DNA of 41,974 nucleotides from Nocardiopsis flavescens (GTDB lineage: Bacteria; Actinomycetota; Actinomycetes; Streptosporangiales; Streptosporangiaceae), in contig NZ_FQZK01000037.1 in the NCBI RefSeq assembly GCF_900141985.1, forward strand, positions 1,508-43,481. The letters are read 5' to 3'. Below are positions 31,842 through 40,763 of this stretch, one piece after another. A program made the translations under genes and the position numbers. The notes beneath the pieces are model-generated. The model made no database searches. It saw only the letters and a program-made list of their open reading frames with translations, and was not told the origin of the DNA. Positions within the stretch are counted from its first letter, which is position 1. Every line of letters starts with the position of its first letter.

Positions 31842-33272
31842 TCAGGGGACGGTGACGTCCCCGGGCCGGGGCAGGCCGCGCATCACCGGCGAGAGGCTGG
31901 ACAGCGCGGCCAGCCCCGACACCGCGGCCATCGCGAGGAACACCCGGGCGGGTCCGGCGGCCTCGAACACCAGGCCCACCCCGAGCACGCCGACCGGCTG
32001 GGACACCAGGCACAGGAACGTGACCGCGCCCAGCACCCGCCCCTGGTACTCGTCGGTGACCGACGCCGCGATGTAGCCGTGGAACACGGCGTTCACGCAC
32101 GGCACGAGGGCGAACACGCAGCCCGTCAGCAGGCCCATCGACAGCACGTCGGGGACGGCCGCCAGGGCGAGTGCGCACACCGGGGCCGACCACGCGGCGG
32201 CCAGGAACAGCGCCGAGGGGCGCACCCGCCGCAGGACCAGCGCGGACACGAGCGCGCCCACCAGCCCGCCGGCCCCGGCCAGGGACACGGTGAGGCCGAT
32301 CTGCGCGTGGTCGGCGCCCCGGCTCTCGGCGGTGGCGATGAGTGCCAGGAAGGCGCCGGTCTGGGTGAAGGCCAGGTTGAAACCGACGATCCACGTGAGC
32401 ATCGGCCGCAGGACGGGGTGCCGGGCCAGGAACACGAACCCGCCGAACACGCCGCGCAGCGACCACGGCTCGCGGGCGCGGGGGCCGGGCGCCTGGAGGG
32501 GGCGCCGGATGCACAGCACCAGCACCGCCGACAGCAGGTAGGCCGCCGCCTCGGCCAGGAACGGGAAGGCGCGCCCGAGGTGGAACAGGACCCCGGCGGC
32601 GGGCGCTCCCAGGGCGGTGGTGGTGAAGAAGCGGATCTGGTTCTGGGCCGCGGCGTCGGCGACCTGCGGCGGGGGCACCAGCTGTTTGACGGCGGCCATG
32701 GCGACCGGGTTGGAGACCCCCATGAGCACCGAGGAGCACACGGCGACGGCGAGGACGGCCGGGAAGGCGACCCCGCCCGCGAGTAGCACGGCCCCGAACA
32801 CGCCGAGCAGGACCAGCCGGCCCAGGTCGCAGCAGAGCAGGACCAGGCGGCGGTCGGCGCGGTCGGCGAGCGAGCCTCCGACGAGGGCGGCGACCATGGT
32901 GGCGGCCACCTGGGCGGCGCCGATGGCCCCGGCGTGGGCGGCGGATCCGGAGAGCAGCAGGCACAGCAGGGGGTAGGCGACCTCGCCGCTCTCCTTGCCG
33001 AGCCCGGCGAGGAACCGGCTGCTCCACAGGGCCTGGAAGTCGCGGTTGCGCAGGAGCGGGGGCGGGCCGTCCTCCCCCGCGCCCCCGGGCGGGTCCACGG
33101 GCGGGCCCCCGGCGGGCGGGAGGGGGCCGGCGGGCGCGAGCGGGTCGCCCCCGCGCGCGGGCCGGGGCCCGGGGGCGTCCGCGGCAGCGGGCGGGCGGGG
33201 GTCCACACCGGCGGGCGCGGGAGGGCGCCGCCCGGTGCGGGCCCGGTGCTGGCGGAGCTGGTCCGCGGCCAT
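31842..33272 (-). CDS. MFS transporter, EntS/enterobactin-exporter-like
   Basis: 476 residues. About 65 residues of Pro/Ala/Arg-rich, probably disordered N terminus precede a 12-helix MFS core beginning LLRNRDFQALWSSRFLAGLG. The motif-A loop GGSLADRADRRLVLL and the MGVSNPVAMAAVKQLVP segment are typical of the MFS_3 (EntS-like) group, which exports siderophores or drugs; the substrate is unknown. The ATG at 33272 has GGGGAG upstream. An in-frame ATG at 33434 would add 54 residues with poor coding character. It is convergent with rskA, only 22 bases apart. Confidence 0.88.
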   Translation of the reverse strand: MAADQLRQHRARTGRRPPAPAGVDPRPPAAADAPGPRPARGGDPLAPAGPLPPAGGPPVDPPGGAGEDGPPPLLRNRDFQALWSSRFLAGLGKESGEVAYPLLCLLLSGSAAHAGAIGAAQVAATMVAALVGGSLADRADRRLVLLCCDLGRLVLLGVFGAVLLAGGVAFPAVLAVAVCSSVLMGVSNPVAMAAVKQLVPPPQVADAAAQNQIRFFTTTALGAPAAGVLFHLGRAFPFLAEAAAYLLSAVLVLCIRRPLQAPGPRAREPWSLRGVFGGFVFLARHPVLRPMLTWIVGFNLAFTQTGAFLALIATAESRGADHAQIGLTVSLAGAGGLVGALVSALVLRRVRPSALFLAAAWSAPVCALALAAVPDVLSMGLLTGCVFALVPCVNAVFHGYIAASVTDEYQGRVLGAVTFLCLVSQPVGVLGVGLVFEAAGPARVFLAMAAVSGLAALSSLSPVMRGLPRPGDVTVP

Positions 33273-33822
33273 GGTGATCGACTCCCCCTGGGGTCCCCCG
33301 GCTTCGGGGATGACGCGGTGTGGGCCTGGTGGGCTCGACACGCGTGTGCGGAGCCGCCCGGCGTCCGGCGGACACACGCGCTCTCCGGGGTCAGGGGGCC
33401 TCCCGGGAATCCTTCCGGGAAGCGAACTCGTCATGACGCCATTATGCGCTCGTTCTCCGTACTGAACGCCTTTCCCGGGATACACCGCGCGCATCGGCGG
33501 TTCCTGTCGGATTCCCTCCCCCCGCGGGTGGGCCGGGGTCGCGGGCGCGGGTCCGCGCGGCGCGCGGTACGCCCGCGTTCAGCCTGCGCACAGGCCGTTC
33601 CGAGCCGGCCGCCCCGGCCGCGGGCCCTCCCGGAAACACCCTCCGGGCCCCGGGCGGCAAAAAGGGGGAACTCCGTCCCTTTGTTTCTTCAGGGTTTTAT
33701 GAGATTGCGGATGCGCGTGAAATCCATGCTTCGCACGGGAGCGAAGGGAAAGGAGAACCGCGCGGGGTTCCGGGGTGAAAACCCCGCGCGGTGCCGGCGC
33801 CGGGACGGCCGGCCCGGCGCGA
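33273..33822. other. Intergenic region, no gene seen
   Basis: About 550 bases between two minus-strand transporter genes. It holds the leader or promoter of the EntS-like gene (an AT-rich CATAAT occurs at 33441-33446, minus strand), an A/T-richer patch near 33660-33720, and the terminator hairpin at 33758-33791. Open frames here give no recognisable protein. Confidence 0.5.
33758..33791 (-). terminator. Hairpin terminator of the CynX-like gene
   Basis: Perfect 12-bp stem (33758-33769 with 33780-33791) and 10-base loop, 32 bases past the stop at 33823. In the minus direction it is followed by a T/C-rich tract (TTCTCCTTTCCC), consistent with termination. Confidence 0.65.
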
Positions 33823-35148
33823 TCAGGCCGCGCGGGCCCCGGGCCGGCGGCCTCCCGCGGCCCGTCGGCCGCGGCGGGCGGGCCGGTGCCCGGCGGCGGC
33901 GGCCTCGATGGTCCACGGGGTGCGCTCCAGGCGGGCGACCACCAGGGCCCCGGCGAGCGAGCCGCCCGCGACGAGGGCGTACGACAGCGTCCAGCCGCCG
34001 GTCAGCTCGGCGAACAGGCCGAACAGCAGCGGGCCGCCCAGGGCGACGCCGCTGCCCACCCCCTGGACGAACCCGGAGAGCGAGGCCGAGCCCCGGGCCG
34101 TGGTGGCCCGGGTGTTGATCATGGTCATGACGACCACGAACAGGCTCGTGCCCAGGCCCAGGAAGCACGCCCAGAGCGGGGCCAGCCACGCCGGTCCCAG
34201 CGCCAGGCCAAGGTAGCCGGCGGCGTACCCGGCCACGCCCAGGGCGACGATCGGGAAGGTGTCGGCGGCACGGGCGGTGACGGTGGGCGCGACCAGGCCG
34301 AACAGCAGGCTCACCCCGACCATGAGGGAGACCATGCTCCCGGAGTAGGCGGAGGTGTGCCCGGCGTCGGTGAGCAGCGCCGGGAGCCAGGTGAACAGGG
34401 TGAAGACGTTCCAGGTGACCAGGCCGAAGAGCAGCGCCGTACGCCAGGCCATGCCCACCCGGTACAGCGGCCGGGCGAGTTCGGGCCCCTGGTCGGCCCG
34501 GGCGGCGCGGCCGGTGCGGCGCGCGTCCGGGGACGCCCAGCGGACGGCCCAGAGCAGGCCCGCCGCCACGGCGACCACGGCCCACGCGCCCAGCGCGGTC
34601 CGCCAGCCGAAGGCCTCGGCCAGGGGCACCGCCACCAGGGGCGGGAACAGCGCGCCGAGGTGGATGGCCACCATCTGGACCGTGCTCAGCGCGGCCAGCC
34701 GGTCGGGGAAGTACTGCTTGATGAGCGGGGGCAGCACCACGTTGCCCAGCGCGGCGCCGGTGAGCGCCACGGCGGTGAGCAGCAGCAGGGTGCCGGTGCC
34801 GGGCGCGAAGGCGCGCAGCGCCTGCCCGGCGGCGGTGAGGGCCATGCTGAGCACGACGGTGGCCTCGGGGCCGATCCGGCGCATGATCACCGGGGTGACC
34901 AGGCCGAACACGGCGAAGGCGACCAGCGGCAGCGTTCCGAAGACGCCGACGACGGTGGCGTTGAACCCGAACTCCGCGGAGACGGTGGCCAGCAGGGGTG
35001 AGAGCGAGGTGACCACCAGGCGCAGGTTGAGCGCCGCGCAGGCGATGGCCGTGAAGGCGAGGATGCGGCCCCGGCGGGCCGTGGTGGGCACCGGGGCGGG
35101 CCGTACCGACGATCGGTCGGCGACGGCCGTCATCGACGAGGGTGACAT
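33823..35148 (-). CDS. MFS transporter, CynX/NimT type
   Basis: About 441 residues with 12 predicted helices. ALNLRLVVTSLSPLLATV (first helix) and GALFPPLVAVPLAEAFGWR resemble the CynX/NimT family, which includes cyanate and 2-nitroimidazole transporters; the real substrate cannot be deduced. The tail of about 30 residues is Arg/Ala/Gly-rich. I use ATG 35148, with AGGGA about 13 bases upstream; GTG 35193 and ATG 35133 are in-frame alternatives. It is divergent from the Lrp/AsnC gene at 35340, and Lrp-type regulators often control an adjacent divergent exporter, so that link is likely. Confidence 0.87.
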   Translation of the reverse strand: MSPSSMTAVADRSSVRPAPVPTTARRGRILAFTAIACAALNLRLVVTSLSPLLATVSAEFGFNATVVGVFGTLPLVAFAVFGLVTPVIMRRIGPEATVVLSMALTAAGQALRAFAPGTGTLLLLTAVALTGAALGNVVLPPLIKQYFPDRLAALSTVQMVAIHLGALFPPLVAVPLAEAFGWRTALGAWAVVAVAAGLLWAVRWASPDARRTGRAARADQGPELARPLYRVGMAWRTALLFGLVTWNVFTLFTWLPALLTDAGHTSAYSGSMVSLMVGVSLLFGLVAPTVTARAADTFPIVALGVAGYAAGYLGLALGPAWLAPLWACFLGLGTSLFVVVMTMINTRATTARGSASLSGFVQGVGSGVALGGPLLFGLFAELTGGWTLSYALVAGGSLAGALVVARLERTPWTIEAAAAGHRPARRGRRAAGGRRPGARAA

Positions 35149-35311
35149 AACGGCGACGGACGTCCCTTGTTCAGCGGTGGTGCGGCGTTGCACCGGAGCC
35201 AGGCCGACCGGCGGGCGACACCGCCTGCCCCTGAAGGATCACTTCTCGGGCGAGCCAAATACGACCTTTTCGCTTGAATGGTAAGCATAGCCCGGCTGTA
35301 TACACAACTTT

Positions 35312-35333
35312 CCGTACTTAATACGGGTATGAT
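35312..35333 (+). promoter_or_regulatory. Lrp gene promoter with a 15-bp palindrome
   Basis: A -10 element TATGAT (35328-35333) ends 6 bases before the ATG at 35340, so transcription should begin at the start codon (leaderless mRNA). Directly upstream, CCGTA-CTTAA-TACGG (35312-35326) is a perfect 15-bp interrupted palindrome with an A/T-rich centre, the size and form of Lrp/AsnC binding sites, in the -35/-10 interval. Autoregulation is inferred. Confidence 0.6.
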
Positions 35334-35339
35334 GCGCAT

Positions 35340-35825
35340 ATGCCTGATCTCGACGAACTAGATACGGCGATCCTGGCCGAACTCCAGTCGGACGCACGGA
35401 AGACCAACCGCGATGTGGCCGCCGCGGTGGGCGCATCGCCCACGACGACGCTCGACCGGACCCGCGCCCTGCGGGAACGGGGTGTGATCCGTGGCGCACT
35501 CCTGGACGTGGACCTGGAACTCATCGGCCGGCCGGTGCAGGCGCTCGTCACGGTGAGCGTGGTCAAGCCCTCGCGGCACAACATCGAGGCGTTCCGGGAC
35601 TGGGTGCGCTCGCTGCCGGAGACGCTGGCGGTGTTCGTGACCTCCGGCAGCGAGGACTTCCTCGTCCACGTGGCGCTGCCGGACAACAACAGCCTCTACG
35701 CGTTCGTCGTCGACAAGCTCACCGAGCGCCCCGAGGTGGCCGACGTGCGCGCCTCGATCGTCTACGAGCACCTGCGCAACGACCGCATCGCCCCGGCCGG
35801 CGCCCGCCCCCGGCGCCGGGCCTGA
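35340..35825 (+). CDS. Lrp/AsnC-family transcriptional regulator
   Basis: 161 residues. The N-terminal winged helix-turn-helix is at about 3-55 (DELDTAILAELQSDARKTNR, then VGASPTTTLDRTRALRERGV). The C-terminal RAM ligand-binding domain is at about 65-145 (VQALVTVSVVKPSRHNIEAF, then GSEDFLVHVALPDN). These proteins form octamers or dimers and usually sense an amino acid. The ATG at 35340 has no ribosome site, and a -10 box ends just before it, so the mRNA is probably leaderless. It is divergent from the CynX/NimT-type exporter and has its own strong terminator, so it does not belong to the following operon. Confidence 0.93.
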   Translation: MPDLDELDTAILAELQSDARKTNRDVAAAVGASPTTTLDRTRALRERGVIRGALLDVDLELIGRPVQALVTVSVVKPSRHNIEAFRDWVRSLPETLAVFVTSGSEDFLVHVALPDNNSLYAFVVDKLTERPEVADVRASIVYEHLRNDRIAPAGARPRRRA

Positions 35826-35838
35826 CCCCGTCCCCCGT

Positions 35839-35877
35839 CCGCCCGCCGGGGCCGCGCCGGGCGGCCCCGGCGGGCGG
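35839..35877 (+). terminator. Hairpin terminator of the Lrp gene
   Basis: Perfect 17-bp stem (35839-35855 with 35861-35877) and 5-base loop, 14 bases past the Lrp stop. Very stable; no T-run. Confidence 0.65.
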
Positions 35878-35959
35878 GCCTCCCGTCGCGAACGTGAAAG
35901 GGGGCCGCGGGTAGGGTGGTCGGCCTTGTCCGGCTCCGAGACGGGACACCCCCACACCC

Positions 35960-36799
35960 ATGACTCCTGCGATCGTGGCCGCGGTCCTGCTGGCCGCGCT
36001 GCTGCACGCGGCGTGGAACGCCATCGCCCACGGCATCACCGACCGGCTGCTGGGCTTCGCGCTCATCGGCCTGGGCGGCATGGTCCCCGCCGTGCCGCTG
36101 CTGTTCGTCGTCGGCCCGCCGCCCCGCGAGGCGTGGCTCTTCCTGACCGCCTCCGTGCTCACCCACCTGGTCTACTTCGGCCTGCTGATGGCCTCCTACC
36201 GCAGCGGCGAGTTCGGGCAGGTGTACCCGCTGGCCCGGGGCACCGCCCCGTGGGTGGTGGCGCTGGTCGGGGTGGGCCTGCTCGGCGAGGCCGTGTCCGC
36301 GCCCCACCTGCTGGGGGTGCTGGTCGTCTCGGCCGGGCTGATGGTCCTGGTGTTCGCGGGAGGGCGCCCCTCCCGGGAGCAGATGAGGGCCCTGCCGGCC
36401 GCGTTCGCCACCGGCCTGGCCATCGCCGCGTACACGGTGGTGGACGCCTACGGCGTGCGGTTCACCCAGGACCCGCTGGGCTACATCACGTGGATCATGT
36501 TCTTTCAGGGACCGGTGTTCTTCGTGGTGGCGGTGTTCACCCGCCGGGGCCGGCTGCCCGCCCAGCTCGCGCCGGTGTGGAAGAGGGGGCTGGCGGGCGG
36601 CGCCATCAGCGCCCTCGCCTACGGGATCGTGCTGTGGGCGCAGCTGAGCGGCGCACTCGCGGGCATCGCCGCGCTGCGCGAGACCAGCATCGTGTTCGCG
36701 GCGCTGCTGGGCACCCTGCTGTTCAAGGAGAGGTTCGGGGCCGTGCGCGTCGCCGCCTCGGCGCTCGTCGTGGCCGGAGTGCTGCTGCTGGCCCTGTGA
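35960..36799 (+). CDS. EamA/DMT-family transporter
   Basis: 279 residues with about ten hydrophobic helices, organised as two EamA repeats (about 5-130 and 150-278). LLHAAWNAIAHG, AYRSGEFGQVYPLARGTAP-type and ALRETSIVFAALLGTLLFKE motifs are characteristic of the family. It probably exports a small metabolite. The ATG at 35960 is preceded only by a C-rich stretch. The amidohydrolase gene begins 64 bases downstream, so the three genes 35960-39339 are likely one operon. Confidence 0.9.
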   Translation: MTPAIVAAVLLAALLHAAWNAIAHGITDRLLGFALIGLGGMVPAVPLLFVVGPPPREAWLFLTASVLTHLVYFGLLMASYRSGEFGQVYPLARGTAPWVVALVGVGLLGEAVSAPHLLGVLVVSAGLMVLVFAGGRPSREQMRALPAAFATGLAIAAYTVVDAYGVRFTQDPLGYITWIMFFQGPVFFVVAVFTRRGRLPAQLAPVWKRGLAGGAISALAYGIVLWAQLSGALAGIAALRETSIVFAALLGTLLFKERFGAVRVAASALVVAGVLLLAL

Positions 36800-36863
36800 G
36801 GGGGTCCGGCTCGCGGCCCCGTCCGGACTGGCCCGCGGCGGGCGCCCCTCGTATCGTGGCCGT

Positions 36864-37736
36864 GTGACCGACATCTCAACGGAGTCCGCAGCCGTCCGCC
36901 GCCTCTGGCAGGGCCTGGGCCTGCCCGGCCTGGTCGACGTGCACACCCACTTCATGCCGGACAACGTCCTGCGCAAGGTGTGGGCCCACTTCGACGCCCT
37001 GGGCGGGTACTGGCCGATCACCTACCGGGACGGCGAGCAGGCCCGGGTCGCCCGGCTCCGGGGGTTCGGGGTGCGGCGCTACACCTCGCTGTTCTACGCC
37101 CACCGCCCCGGGATGGCCGCCTGGCTCAACGACTGGGCCGCCGGGTTCGCCGCCGCCCACCCCGACTGCCTGCGCGGCGCCACCCTCTACCCCGAGCCCT
37201 CCGCCCGCGACTACGTCCCCGCGGCCCTGGCGGCGGGCGCCCGCGTGTTCAAGGCCCACGTGCAGGTCGGCGGCTACGACCCGCGCGACCCGCTGCTCGA
37301 CGCGGTCTGGGGTGCGCTCGCCGACGCCGGGGTGCCCGTCGTGGTGCACTGCGGGTCCGGGCCGGTGCCCGGCGAGCACACCGGGCCGGGGCCGTTCGGG
37401 GAGGTGATGCGCCGCCACCCGGAGCTGACCGCGGTCATCGCCCACGCCGGGTCGCCCGAGTACACCGCCTTCCTGGACCTGGCCGAGCGCTACCCGCGCG
37501 TGCACCTGGACACCACCATGGTGTTCACCCGGTTCACCGAGCGGCGCGCGCCCTTCCCCGCCGACGGGTACCCCCGGCTCAAGGACCTGGCCGACCGCGT
37601 CCTGCTCGGCACGGACTACCCGAACATCCCCTACCCCTACCTGGAGCAGCTCGACGCCCTGGTCGGCCTCGGCCTGGGCGACGACTGGCTGCGCGGCGTC
37701 CTGCACGACAACGCCGCCCGCCTGTTCGACCTCTGA
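36864..37736 (+). CDS. Metal-dependent amidohydrolase (Amidohydro_2)
   Basis: 290 residues with a TIM-barrel plan. The metal-binding HxH is in LVDVHTHFMPD (about 24-28), further His in VVVHCGS and AVIAHAGSPEY, and the catalytic Asp in LLGTDYPNIPYPY. This layout fits the amidohydrolase-related (ACMSD-like decarboxylase/hydrolase) group, though no particular substrate is indicated. The start is GTG 36864. It is followed 31 bases later by an acyl-CoA synthetase, suggesting an aromatic or carboxylic acid pathway; this is inferred from context. Confidence 0.9.
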   Translation: MTDISTESAAVRRLWQGLGLPGLVDVHTHFMPDNVLRKVWAHFDALGGYWPITYRDGEQARVARLRGFGVRRYTSLFYAHRPGMAAWLNDWAAGFAAAHPDCLRGATLYPEPSARDYVPAALAAGARVFKAHVQVGGYDPRDPLLDAVWGALADAGVPVVVHCGSGPVPGEHTGPGPFGEVMRRHPELTAVIAHAGSPEYTAFLDLAERYPRVHLDTTMVFTRFTERRAPFPADGYPRLKDLADRVLLGTDYPNIPYPYLEQLDALVGLGLGDDWLRGVLHDNAARLFDL

Positions 37737-37767
37737 CCGCGCCCGCACGAAGCAGAGAAAGGCCGCC

Positions 37768-39339
37768 ATGGAAATCGCGCTCACCCCGCTGGAGTTCGCC
37801 CGCCGGACCCGCAGGCTCCACCCCGACCGGCTCGCGGTGGTCGACCGCGGCCTGCGGCTGACCTACGCCGAGTTCTTCGACCGCTGCGACCGCTGGTCCT
37901 CGGCCCTCCAGGGGATGGGGGTCGCCCCGGGGGACCGGGTCGCCTACATCGCGCCCAACACCCACGCCCAGCTGGAGTCGTTCTACGCGGTGCCGCAGCT
38001 GGGCGCGGTACTGGTGCCGGTGAACTTCCGGCTGACCGCTGAGGACTTCGTCTACATCGTGAACCACTCCGGCGCCACGGTGCTGTGCGCGCACGCCGAC
38101 CAGCTGGACGCGGTCGACGGGGTGCGCGACCGGATGCCGGGGGTCGAGCGGTTCGTGGCGCTGGAGGGCGCGCGGCCGGGCTGGGAGGACTACGAGGCGC
38201 TGATCGCGGGGGCGTCCGCGGAGTTCGACCGCCCGGAGATCGGTGAGCGCGACCTGCTCACCATCAACTACACCTCCGGGACGACGGCCCGCCCCAAGGG
38301 GGTGATGATCACCCACCGCAACGCCTACATGAACTCGGTGGGCACCCTGCTGCACGGGCGGATCGGCATCGGGGAGTCCTACCTGTGGACGCTGCCGATG
38401 TTCCACGCCAACGGGTGGACGTTCACCTGGACGGTGACGGCCGCCGCCGGGGTGCACGTGTGCCTGCCCGCGCTGGACCCGGCCACGGTGTTCGAGCTGG
38501 TCCGCACCGAGGACGTGCGGTGGCTGTGCGCCGCCCCGACCGTCCTCATCATGCTCGCCAACGCCTCCCGGGAGGTGCGCGGCGACGTCCCGGCGGGGGT
38601 GCGCGTGTTCACGGCGGGCGCCTCCCCGGCCGCGGCCACCATCGAGCGGCTGGAGGACGGGTTCGGCTGGACCGTCACCCACGTGTACGGGCTGACCGAG
38701 ACCGCGCCTTTCATCACCGTGTGCGAGCCGCGCGCCGAGCACGCGGGGCTGGCGCCGGCGGAGCGGGCCGCGGTCAAGGCCCGCCAGGGCGTCGAGCTGA
38801 TCACCTCCGGCGAGCTGCGGGTGGTGGACGGGAACGGGGCGGAGGTGCCGTGGGACGGTGAGACCGCCGGGGAGATCACCGTGCGCGGCAACGTGGTGAT
38901 GGAGGGGTACTACAACGACCCCGAGGCCACCGAGCGCGCCATGGGCGACGGCTGGTTCCACAGCGGCGACGCCGCGGTGGTGCACCCCGACGGGTACGTG
39001 GAGATCCAGGACCGGCTCAAGGACGTGATCATCTCCGGCGGGGAGAACATCTCCTCCGTCGAGGTGGAGGGCGTGCTGCTGCGCCACCCGGCGGTGCTGG
39101 AGGCGGCGGTGTTCGGCGTCCGGCACGAGAAGTGGGGCGAGTCGCCGCGCGCCGCGGTGGTGCTGCGCGAGGGGGCGACGGCCACCGAGGAGGAGGTCAT
39201 CGCGTTCGCCCGGGACAACCTGGCGCACTTCAAGGCGCCGACCAGCGTGGAGTTCGTGGAGGCCCTGCCCAAGACGGCCACCGGCAAGATCCAGAAGTTC
39301 GTCCTGCGCGGCGGGGCCTCGGCGGTCTCCCGCCAGTGA
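37768..39339 (+). CDS. Acyl-CoA synthetase (AMP-forming), FadD-like
   Basis: 523 residues. ANL-superfamily motifs in order: P-loop YTSGTTARPKGVMITH (about residue 168), VYGLTETAP (A5 region), the adenylate-binding GDAAVVHPDGYVEIQDR, the hinge KDVIISGGENIS, and the catalytic lysine in KTATGKIQKF near the C terminus. It activates a carboxylic acid to its CoA thioester in the cytosol. The overall pattern is that of medium-chain or aromatic acyl-CoA ligases. The ATG at 37768 has GAAAGG upstream. It is last gene of the EamA-amidohydrolase-ligase run. Confidence 0.94.
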   Translation: MEIALTPLEFARRTRRLHPDRLAVVDRGLRLTYAEFFDRCDRWSSALQGMGVAPGDRVAYIAPNTHAQLESFYAVPQLGAVLVPVNFRLTAEDFVYIVNHSGATVLCAHADQLDAVDGVRDRMPGVERFVALEGARPGWEDYEALIAGASAEFDRPEIGERDLLTINYTSGTTARPKGVMITHRNAYMNSVGTLLHGRIGIGESYLWTLPMFHANGWTFTWTVTAAAGVHVCLPALDPATVFELVRTEDVRWLCAAPTVLIMLANASREVRGDVPAGVRVFTAGASPAAATIERLEDGFGWTVTHVYGLTETAPFITVCEPRAEHAGLAPAERAAVKARQGVELITSGELRVVDGNGAEVPWDGETAGEITVRGNVVMEGYYNDPEATERAMGDGWFHSGDAAVVHPDGYVEIQDRLKDVIISGGENISSVEVEGVLLRHPAVLEAAVFGVRHEKWGESPRAAVVLREGATATEEEVIAFARDNLAHFKAPTSVEFVEALPKTATGKIQKFVLRGGASAVSRQ

Positions 39340-39356
39340 GCGCGAGGGGGCTTCGT

Positions 39357-39389
39357 GTCCCCCGCCCCCGCTCTTCGAAGGCGGGGGAC
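39357..39389. terminator. Bidirectional terminator hairpin
   Basis: Perfect 10-bp stem (39357-39366 with 39380-39389) between two convergent genes, 18 bases past the ligase stop and 9 bases past the VOC gene stop. The symmetric position suits both transcripts. Confidence 0.6.
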
Positions 39390-39397
39390 GCCGGGGT

Positions 39398-40192
39398 TCA
39401 GCCCCGCGCGGTCTCCAGCAGGGCGAACCCGGCGCCGAAGGGGTCGGCGCAGACCGCGGTGCGGCCCGCGTCGGGGGTGGGCTCGGGGCCGGTGTAGACC
39501 TGCCCGCCCCCGGTGCGGACGGCCTCCAGTGCCCTGTCGACGTCGTCCACCCGGAACACGGCGTTCCACTCGGCCGAGCCCTCGGTGTCGTCCACCCGGT
39601 CGGGGGCCAGGGCCGTGATGCCGCCCTGGTCGCGGTCGCGGCCGGCGCCGTCGGGGGTGATGACGCGGCGCCGCCCGGCCCCCGCGGGGGCGGGGGCGTC
39701 GGAGTAGTGCCAGCGGAACAGCTCGCGGTAGAAGGCCTCCGAGCCGTCGCCGTCGGGCGTCAGCAGCTCCACCCGGCACAGGGTGCCGTGGGAGTCGGTG
39801 CGCTCCATGCCGGGGAAGTCGATGGGGTTCCAGACCGCGAACCGGGCCCCCTGCGCGTCGAAGAACTGGGCGGAGCGGCCCGCGGTCAGCGCGTCGAACG
39901 GCTCGACCAGGACGGAGCCGTGCAGCCGTTCCACGGCGGGGACGGTGGAGTCCACGTCGGGATCCTGGAAGAAGACCGTCCACGCCGGGCGCTCGCCCTC
40001 GCCCAGGAGCGGGCTGAGTCCGGCGATGGCGTCCCCGTCGAGTCGGCAGGTGAGGTATCCGGCGGCCTCGGGGGTGTCCTCCATGGCCTTCCAGCCGAAC
40101 ACCCGTCGGTAGAAGGCCGTCGAGGCGTCGGTGTCCGGGGAGGACACCTCCAGCCAGCAGGGCGACCCCGGCAGGAAGTCGGTGGTGATCAT
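39398..40192 (-). CDS. VOC-family protein with two glyoxalase-like domains
   Basis: 264 residues made of two glyoxalase/bleomycin-resistance/dioxygenase (VOC) modules, about 8-125 (PCWLEVSSPDTDASTAFYRR and ARFAVWNP) and 135-262 (VELLTPDGDGSEAFYRELF and PFGAGFALLE). Such actinobacterial proteins are mostly uncharacterised; some bind hydrophobic ligands or confer drug binding. Metal-ligand positions are not obvious, so enzyme activity is uncertain. The ATG at 40192 has GAGAGGGGG upstream; an in-frame ATG at 40279 looks less likely. Confidence 0.9.
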   Translation of the reverse strand: MITTDFLPGSPCWLEVSSPDTDASTAFYRRVFGWKAMEDTPEAAGYLTCRLDGDAIAGLSPLLGEGERPAWTVFFQDPDVDSTVPAVERLHGSVLVEPFDALTAGRSAQFFDAQGARFAVWNPIDFPGMERTDSHGTLCRVELLTPDGDGSEAFYRELFRWHYSDAPAPAGAGRRRVITPDGAGRDRDQGGITALAPDRVDDTEGSAEWNAVFRVDDVDRALEAVRTGGGQVYTGPEPTPDAGRTAVCADPFGAGFALLETARG

Positions 40193-40289
40193 GCAGGCCC
40201 CCTCTCGTGGACACGTCATTCCCGAGTGTGGACCGTCCGTCCGCGGGGGCGGGGATGGGGGCGGCAAAGTCTCGCACAACTCACCGCAA

Positions 40290-40763
40290 TCACCGGAACC
40301 CCGTACCGGCGGCGGGTCGCGCCCGACGTGCGTGAGGGGGCGGCGGGTGATCCGGCCCGCGCGGCGGCACGGGCGTCGGCCGCACGGACAGGACCGTCGG
40401 CGGGCCCGGGAGCACCGGCGGCGGCTCAGACCCGTGCGGCGGCCCGGGTGGACCAGCGGGCGGGAGCACCGGCGGCGGCTCAGACCCGTGCGGCGGCCCG
40501 GGTGGACCAGCGGGCGGGAGCACCGGCGGCGGCGCGGCAGTGGGTGGCCCGATCAGGCCGGGCGAACCCGGCGGTTCTTGTGGTGTCGGGGGTGGTGTTC
40601 GGGTGGTCTGTGCGAGGTCGGGGCGTAGGGCGAGCAGGGTGCGGACGGCGGCGGCCAGGTCGGTGAAGTCGGCGGGGTCGGCGGGGTTGTGTGCGGTCGG
40701 TGCGGGTGGTGGGAGGGGTGGGTTCCGGGGGTGGGTGGGGTGCCCGGTGCGGGTGTTGCCCAT
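40290..40763 (-). CDS. Proline-rich repeat protein
   Basis: 157 residues, about a third Pro. The first ~60 residues include a short, possibly folded segment (DFTDLAAAVRTLLALRPDLA). The rest is Pro/Gly/His-rich with an 18-residue repeat (beginning PPPVLPPAGPPGPPHGSE) present twice plus a partial copy, encoded by a 54-bp DNA repeat. The ATG at 40763 has GGAGAAG about 12 bases upstream. It lies after the two BldC-like genes on the same strand. No function can be assigned, and it may have low expression or be mis-called. Confidence 0.5.
   Translation of the reverse strand: MGNTRTGHPTHPRNPPLPPPAPTAHNPADPADFTDLAAAVRTLLALRPDLAQTTRTPPPTPQEPPGSPGLIGPPTAAPPPVLPPAGPPGPPHGSEPPPVLPPAGPPGPPHGSEPPPVLPGPPTVLSVRPTPVPPRGPDHPPPPHARRARPAAGTGFR
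40408..40533. repeat. 54-bp direct repeat, 2.3 copies
   Basis: Units 40408-40461 and 40462-40515 are identical by eye, with a further 18 bases repeated at 40516-40533. All lie within the proline-rich gene and keep its frame. Confidence 0.9.

Noticed and set aside
33272..33434. Extended N terminus of the EntS-like transporter from ATG 33434
   Set aside because: The added 54 residues have poor coding character, and the ATG at 33272 has a good ribosome site; kept as a minor alternative.
40408..40533. 54-bp repeats as a CRISPR or mobile-element end
   Set aside because: The copies are directly adjacent without spacers and encode an in-frame proline-rich repeat.
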